Positions 6,006 to 9,239 of a stretch of 9,239 nt of DNA are shown here, one piece after another (the first letter of the stretch is position 1; every line of letters begins with the position of its first letter). The translations under genes were made by a program, and so were the position numbers. The stretch is from Planctomycetia bacterium (lineage in GTDB: Bacteria > Planctomycetota > UBA11346): assembly GCA_005801395.1 (NCBI GenBank), contig SYDV01000063.1, forward strand, positions 1-9,239. Reading direction: 5' to 3'. The notes below the pieces were generated by a model. The model was not told where the DNA came from. It saw only the letters and a list, made by a program, of their open reading frames with translations, and searched no databases.

Positions 6006-6617
6006 ATGGCGAAAATGCGCGGCGGCCCAGGTGCGGGCAACAATAATGGCCCTGGTCACAAAGGTGGCGGCTCCGGTCAAGCCGGCGGTGATAACGGCGG
6101 TGAACAAACCCGTCGTCGCGATCGTCCAGCTCAAGCTGCACGCGAACCGCGTAGCAAGCTGTACGCTGAAGACGTCGTCAAGATCAACCGTTGCGCAAAA
6201 GTCGTGAAGGGGGGCAAACGCTTTAGTTTCGCCGCCTTCGTCGTCTTGGGCGACAGCAAAACCAAAGTTGGTTTCGGTAAAGGCAAAGCAAAAGAAGTTG
6301 CTAGCTCGATTGATAAGGCCGTGCGCGACGGTGAGAAGGAAGTTAAAACCTACCCAATCGTCAATGGCACCATTCCTCATGAAGTCGAAGGCCGTTTTGG
6401 CTCTTCTAAAGTTCGTTTGATTCCAGCGTCTGATGGTACAGGCGTAATCGCTGGTCGTAGCGTGCGAGCTGTGCTGCAAAAAGCCGGCGTTCACAACGCT
6501 CTGACCAAAGCCTACGGTAATCATAATCCAGTGAATTTAATCCGTGCGACCCTTGATGCGCTATCGCAACTGCGCACGAAGGAACAGTACGAACAATTGA
6601 GAGGGGTCCAACTGTGA
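6006..6617 (+). CDS. rpsE: 30S ribosomal protein S5 with glycine-rich N-terminal extension
   Basis: S5 lies at the mRNA entry and decoding region of the small subunit, contributing to accuracy and mRNA unwinding with S3 and S4. The length is 203 residues against 166 in E. coli. The surplus is mostly an N-terminal tail (1-50) rich in Gly, Asn, Gln and Arg with repeated GGPG/GPGH/GGGSG wording, probably disordered. The double-stranded-RNA-binding-like fold starts near [25 protein letters not shown] (51-75) and continues with [11 protein letters not shown] (88-98) and [11 protein letters not shown] (109-119). The C-terminal domain shows [18 protein letters not shown] (123-140), [18 protein letters not shown] and [13 protein letters not shown] (164-176). 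The last bases overlap rplO by four (GTGA), leaving no room for rpmD. Confidence 0.98.
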   Translation: MAKMRGGPGAGNNNGPGHKGGGSGQAGGDNGGEQTRRRDRPAQAAREPRSKLYAEDVVKINRCAKVVKGGKRFSFAAFVVLGDSKTKVGFGKGKAKEVASSIDKAVRDGEKEVKTYPIVNGTIPHEVEGRFGSSKVRLIPASDGTGVIAGRSVRAVLQKAGVHNALTKAYGNHNPVNLIRATLDALSQLRTKEQYEQLRGVQL

Positions 6618-7084
6618 GCCTATCTGATATCACTTCTGTTGACACTGGTCGTAAAGATCGCCGTCGCGTTGGTCGCGGTATCGGCTCAGGTTTGGGCAAA
6701 ACGGCTGGTCGTGGCTACAAGGGCGAAGGCTCACGTAGCGGCGGCAAAAACCGTGGACCGATATTCGAAGGCGGTCAATTCCCCTTCTGGATGCGCTTGC
6801 CGAAGCGTGGCTTTTCCAATGATGGACACCGCAATGTCTATCAGGCCGTCACCCTTGCTCGCGCTTTACAGCGCGTCGACGGTAAGATCATTAATCTTGA
6901 GACATTGATTAAAGCTGGCTTGGCCAACGGCGATGAAAACATCAAGCTGATTGGCAAAGCGGAAATCAAAGGCAAGTACACCGTTTCGGTGAACCGCGTT
7001 AGCGCTTCGGTGCGCGCAGCAATCGAAGCCGCAGGCGGCAAGGTGGTTGAAACCGACCGCGCCGACCAAGCTGAACAGAAATAA
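6614..7084 (+). CDS. rplO: 50S ribosomal protein L15
   Basis: L15 is a late-assembling 23S rRNA binder with a long basic N-terminal extension threading into the subunit. It has 156 residues (E. coli 144). Visible are the glycine/basic N-terminal region RRRVGRGIGSGLGKTAGRGYKGEGSRSGGKNRG (16-48), FEGGQFPFWMRLPKRGFSN (51-69), and the C-terminal globular domain with GKAEIKGKYTVSVNRVSASVRAAIEAAGGKVV (114-145), which matches the usual SA.A...IE.AGG.V ending. The start is GTG at 6614 within a GTGA overlap with rpsE, with GAGGGG at 6601-6606 as ribosome binding site. secY begins nine bases after the stop. Confidence 0.98.
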   Translation: MSLSDITSVDTGRKDRRRVGRGIGSGLGKTAGRGYKGEGSRSGGKNRGPIFEGGQFPFWMRLPKRGFSNDGHRNVYQAVTLARALQRVDGKIINLETLIKAGLANGDENIKLIGKAEIKGKYTVSVNRVSASVRAAIEAAGGKVVETDRADQAEQK

Positions 7085-7093
7085 TCACTAATC

Positions 7094-8440
7094 ATGGTTG
7101 GACCGTCCTTAGCAGAAGATCAAGGTGAGAGCCCAATTCGCGAATTGGCGCGGCGGTTCTTTATCACCTTTCTGTTAGGGGTAGTGATCTACCGCCTTGG
7201 CGTATTTATTGCCATTCCAGGCGTTGATGTCGCCGTATTAAAAGCAAAAGTAGCTGGCGCAGCAGCTGACGGCGGCCCATTGGGCGCAATTATTGCCTTT
7301 GCCGACATGTTTAATGGTGGCGCCATCATGAACGCTTCGTTGTTTGGCCTGGGTATCATGCCGTACATTAGCGCTTCAATTATTATGCAGTTGCTGACCT
7401 ATTCGATGCCGCAATTAAAAGCGATTCAAAAAGAAGGCGAAGGCGGTCGGCGCAAAATTAATCAATATACGCGATATATGACCTTGGTAATTTGTTCTAT
7501 CCAAGCGGTTATGGCGGCCTCAGCCTTATCTGGCATCAATCATGAAGGCAAAGTCCTGGTTACGATTGAAAATAAAATGTTCTTTATTGCCCAGGCGAGT
7601 TTAGTGATTGTCACCGGCAGTATGGTGCTGTTATGGATCTCGGAACAAATTACGAAATTTGGAATCGGTAACGGTGTCTCCGTTGTTATTATGGTGAGTA
7701 TATTAGCTGGCCTGCCTGGAGCGTTTGCTGGCGGCGATAGCGCTGGCTTGCCTCACTACCTCATGATCGGTTTAGTTTCACTCGCCATTATCGCTGGAAT
7801 TGTGGTCGTTGTTCAAGCTGTTCGTCGCATAGGCCTAGAACAGCAACGTCGCGTTCAAGGCAATAAAGTTTATGGCGGACAACAAACCTCACTGCCATTA
7901 AAATTAAATCAGGCAAACGTCATCCCGGTTATTTTTGCTCAACCAGTAATGATGGCTTTTGGTATGTTGGCCGGCTGGGTGGGTGCCAACTACGGCTTAG
8001 GACAATTGTTTGACTGGGGCACGCCGCTGTACCGCTACTTATTTGCTGCGCTCATTGTTGGTTTCACCTTCTTCTATATATCGATCACCTTTGATCTCTA
8101 TGATTTAGCGAATCACTTTAAGCAATCGGGTTTCTTTATCCGTGGCATTAAACCCGGTAAGAACACCGTTGATTACCTCGCCTTTCATTTGAAGCGTATA
8201 ACCTTTATTGGCGCAATTTTCCTCGCCGTGATCGCTATCTTACCAGAAATGCTAGAGGCGCAATTTGTCTCTGGTAGTTCAGGTCGCATGCTTATGGGCG
8301 GTACTGGTTTATTGATCGTCGTTGGTGTGTCGCTTGATATCATGCAAAAAGTTGGCGCCTTCTTTCTCGCTCATCAGTATCGCGGCTTAGGTGGCATTGG
8401 TGATGACAATGCTCCGAAAAAAGGCGGAAAGCGATTCTAA
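7094..8440 (+). CDS. secY: Protein translocase channel subunit SecY
   Basis: SecY forms the polypeptide-conducting channel of the Sec translocon in the inner membrane, with SecE and SecG, and is driven by SecA or the ribosome. It has 448 residues with about ten hydrophobic segments: roughly 21-43, 82-105, 127-147, 163-183, 192-213, 221-243, 274-298, 313-334, 367-384 and 402-422. Family landmarks are the plug region [16 protein letters not shown] (62-77), [14 protein letters not shown] (87-100), [14 protein letters not shown] (115-128), FGIGNGVSV (189-197), [13 protein letters not shown] (244-256) and [16 protein letters not shown] (267-282). The C5 loop reads RGIKPG (350-355), where E. coli has PGIRPG with the essential Arg357; Lys353 takes that place. 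There is no evident Shine-Dalgarno, so translation may be coupled to rplO. The stop overlaps infA. Confidence 0.98.
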   Translation: MVGPSLAEDQGESPIRELARRFFITFLLGVVIYRLGVFIAIPGVDVAVLKAKVAGAAADGGPLGAIIAFADMFNGGAIMNASLFGLGIMPYISASIIMQLLTYSMPQLKAIQKEGEGGRRKINQYTRYMTLVICSIQAVMAASALSGINHEGKVLVTIENKMFFIAQASLVIVTGSMVLLWISEQITKFGIGNGVSVVIMVSILAGLPGAFAGGDSAGLPHYLMIGLVSLAIIAGIVVVVQAVRRIGLEQQRRVQGNKVYGGQQTSLPLKLNQANVIPVIFAQPVMMAFGMLAGWVGANYGLGQLFDWGTPLYRYLFAALIVGFTFFYISITFDLYDLANHFKQSGFFIRGIKPGKNTVDYLAFHLKRITFIGAIFLAVIAILPEMLEAQFVSGSSGRMLMGGTGLLIVVGVSLDIMQKVGAFFLAHQYRGLGGIGDDNAPKKGGKRF

Positions 8441-8658
8441 TGGCAAAAGAAGATAACATCCGGTTGGAAGCAAAAGTTAAAGAGAGCTTACCAAATGCTC
8501 GCTTCAAAGTTTTACTACCCAACGGTCACGAAGTTTTAGCTCATATTTCTGGTAAGATTCGCATGAACTACATCCGTATTCTCCCAGGGGATACGGTCAC
8601 CATCGAAATGTCGCCTTACGATCTCAATCGCGGTCGTATCGTCTACCGCGACGCCTAA
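8440..8658 (+). CDS. infA: Translation initiation factor IF-1
   Basis: IF-1 is a small cytoplasmic S1/OB-fold protein that occupies the A site of the 30S subunit during initiation and assists IF-2 and IF-3. The 72-residue length is the exact family norm. It starts [13 protein letters not shown], then [35 protein letters not shown] (17-51), then [18 protein letters not shown]. The ATG overlaps the secY stop as TAATG, with a GGCGG/GGAAAG stretch just upstream as ribosome binding site. Its place directly after secY, with neither adk nor map between, and before rpmJ and rpsM, is a recognised variant of the spc-alpha junction. Confidence 0.98.
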   Translation: MAKEDNIRLEAKVKESLPNARFKVLLPNGHEVLAHISGKIRMNYIRILPGDTVTIEMSPYDLNRGRIVYRDA

Positions 8659-8689
8659 CCAATCACACGTCTAGCAGAACAGAATACAT

Positions 8690-8693
8690 AGGA
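8690..8693 (+). promoter_or_regulatory. Shine-Dalgarno of rpmJ
   Basis: AGGA, six bases before the ATG at 8700, supports translation of this very short gene. Confidence 0.7.
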
Positions 8694-8699
8694 AACGTC

Positions 8700-8813
8700 A
8701 TGAAGGTCTCGTCCTCAGTCCGCCGCCGCTGCGAAAATTGCAAAATCGTTCGCCGCAAAGGTCGCGTTTACATCGTCTGCTCAGATCCTAACCACAAACA
8801 GCGCCAGGGCTGA
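8700..8813 (+). CDS. rpmJ: 50S ribosomal protein L36, zinc-binding form
   Basis: L36 is the smallest large-subunit protein and stabilises 23S rRNA near the L7/L12 stalk base and the peptidyl transferase region. The 37-codon protein begins [20 protein letters not shown] and ends HKQRQG, the exact family length. The zinc ribbon is complete: Cys11, Cys14, Cys27 and His32, in the spacing C-x2-C-x12-C-x4-H. This is therefore the C-plus form. It lies 41 bases after infA and 19 before rpsM, the normal position. It is short enough that automatic gene callers can miss it. Confidence 0.97.
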   Translation: MKVSSSVRRRCENCKIVRRKGRVYIVCSDPNHKQRQG

Positions 8814-8832
8814 GAAGAGTAAAGGAATAGCC

Positions 8833-9210
8833 ATGCCTCGTATTCTCGGTGTCGATATCCCAAACAATAAGAAAGTGCCCTATTCATTGGCGGCACTTTA
8901 TGGCATCGGCCTCCACCGTGCCGTTCACGTCTGTGCTGAAACCGGCATCGATGTGCATCGCCGTGCTTACCAGCTGACCGAAGAAGAGCTGGGCGCGATT
9001 GCCACCTACATCGAATCAAACTATGTCATTGAAGGTAACCTGCGTCGCGAGATTCAGGCGAACGTCGCACGCTTCAAGGAAATCGGTTGCTACCGTGGTT
9101 ACCGCCACGCACGCAGCCTGCCTTGTCGCGGTCAACGTACGCGTACCAACTCGCGTACCCGCAAAGGCAAAAAGAAGACCGTCGCCAACAAGAAGATTTT
9201 GCGCAAATAA
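8833..9210 (+). CDS. rpsM: 30S ribosomal protein S13
   Basis: S13 lies at the top of the small-subunit head, contacts the P-site tRNA with its C-terminal tail, and bridges to L5 in the large subunit. It has 125 residues, near the usual 118-126. Features are MPRILGVDIPNNKKV at the start, YGIGLHRA (23-30), the helical region LTEEELGAIATYIESNYVIEGNLRREI (48-74), and the conserved RGYRHARSLPCRGQRTRTNSRTRKG (88-112) followed by a lysine-rich tail ending KKILRK. AAAGGAA at about 8820-8826 provides the ribosome binding site; the start context is AGCCATG. This is normally the first gene of the alpha operon, followed by rpsK, rpsD, rpoA and rplQ, which would lie beyond this window. Confidence 0.98.
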   Translation: MPRILGVDIPNNKKVPYSLAALYGIGLHRAVHVCAETGIDVHRRAYQLTEEELGAIATYIESNYVIEGNLRREIQANVARFKEIGCYRGYRHARSLPCRGQRTRTNSRTRKGKKKTVANKKILRK

Positions 9211-9217
9211 TTTGCGC
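9201..9217. repeat. Perfect inverted repeat around rpsM stop
   Basis: GCGCAAA (9201-9207) and TTTGCGC (9211-9217) are exact reverse complements separated only by the stop codon TAA. A hairpin of up to seven pairs is possible, though the three-base loop is tight. TTTGCGCAAA at 9198-9207 is itself a 10-base palindrome. No U-run follows, so this is not a standard terminator. Confidence 0.6.
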
Positions 9218-9239
9218 TGAACTCCACGCTCAACACAGC

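Noticed and set aside
5970..6524. 184-codon minus-strand open frame opposite rpsE
   Set aside because: It lies antisense to a clear S5 gene and its sequence resembles a back-translation of that gene, with no ribosome binding site or family signature.
1..9239. Novel accessory or defence system
   Set aside because: Every coding region is accounted for by conserved translation or secretion genes; no foreign gene, repeat array or insertion is visible.

Overview
This window is one continuous, plus-strand ribosomal-protein gene cluster. It corresponds to the end of the S10 operon, all of the spc operon and the start of the alpha operon. In order it holds rplB (3' part only), rpsS, rplV, rpsC, rplP, rpmC, rpsQ, rplN, rplX, rplE, rpsN, rpsH, rplF, rplR, rpsE, rplO, secY, infA, rpmJ and rpsM. 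Twenty genes are recognisable. All are on the same strand and all are intact except rplB, which is cut by the window edge. No mobile element, tRNA, rRNA or CRISPR array is visible, and no gene-free stretch exceeds 87 bases.

The source is a bacterium with roughly balanced base composition. Several traits suggest the PVC group, with Planctomycetota the best guess: the wording of S8 (LKYG..GE.VI..IKRISK and GVLSDR.CRKQ..GGE), S5 ([19 protein letters not shown]), S3 (QGSVPL in place of REGRVPL), L15 (FEGGQFPFWMRLPKRGF) and S13 (MPRILGVDIPN). The absence of rpmD between rpsE and rplO and the secY-infA-rpmJ-rpsM order without adk or map also fit. This placement comes from remembered family patterns, not from a search, and should be held at moderate confidence.

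Layout: 2-2035 carries rplB' to rplP, tightly packed with overlaps or gaps of at most 13 bases. From 2090 to 6005 (rpmC to rplR) several gaps of 49-87 bases separate the genes. These gaps carry short repeats and small possible hairpins but no convincing promoter. From 6006 to 9210 (rpsE to rpsM) packing is tight again, including GTGA and TAATG overlaps. The products build both ribosomal subunits, provide the membrane translocon channel SecY, and supply initiation factor IF-1.

I see no undescribed system here. The points most worth a second look are a lysine in SecY where an essential, nearly invariant arginine of the C5 loop is expected, substitutions flanking the key histidine of L2, the missing L30 gene, several starts lacking a clear Shine-Dalgarno and often preceded by AGCC, and possible mRNA hairpins before rpsE and across the rpsM stop codon.
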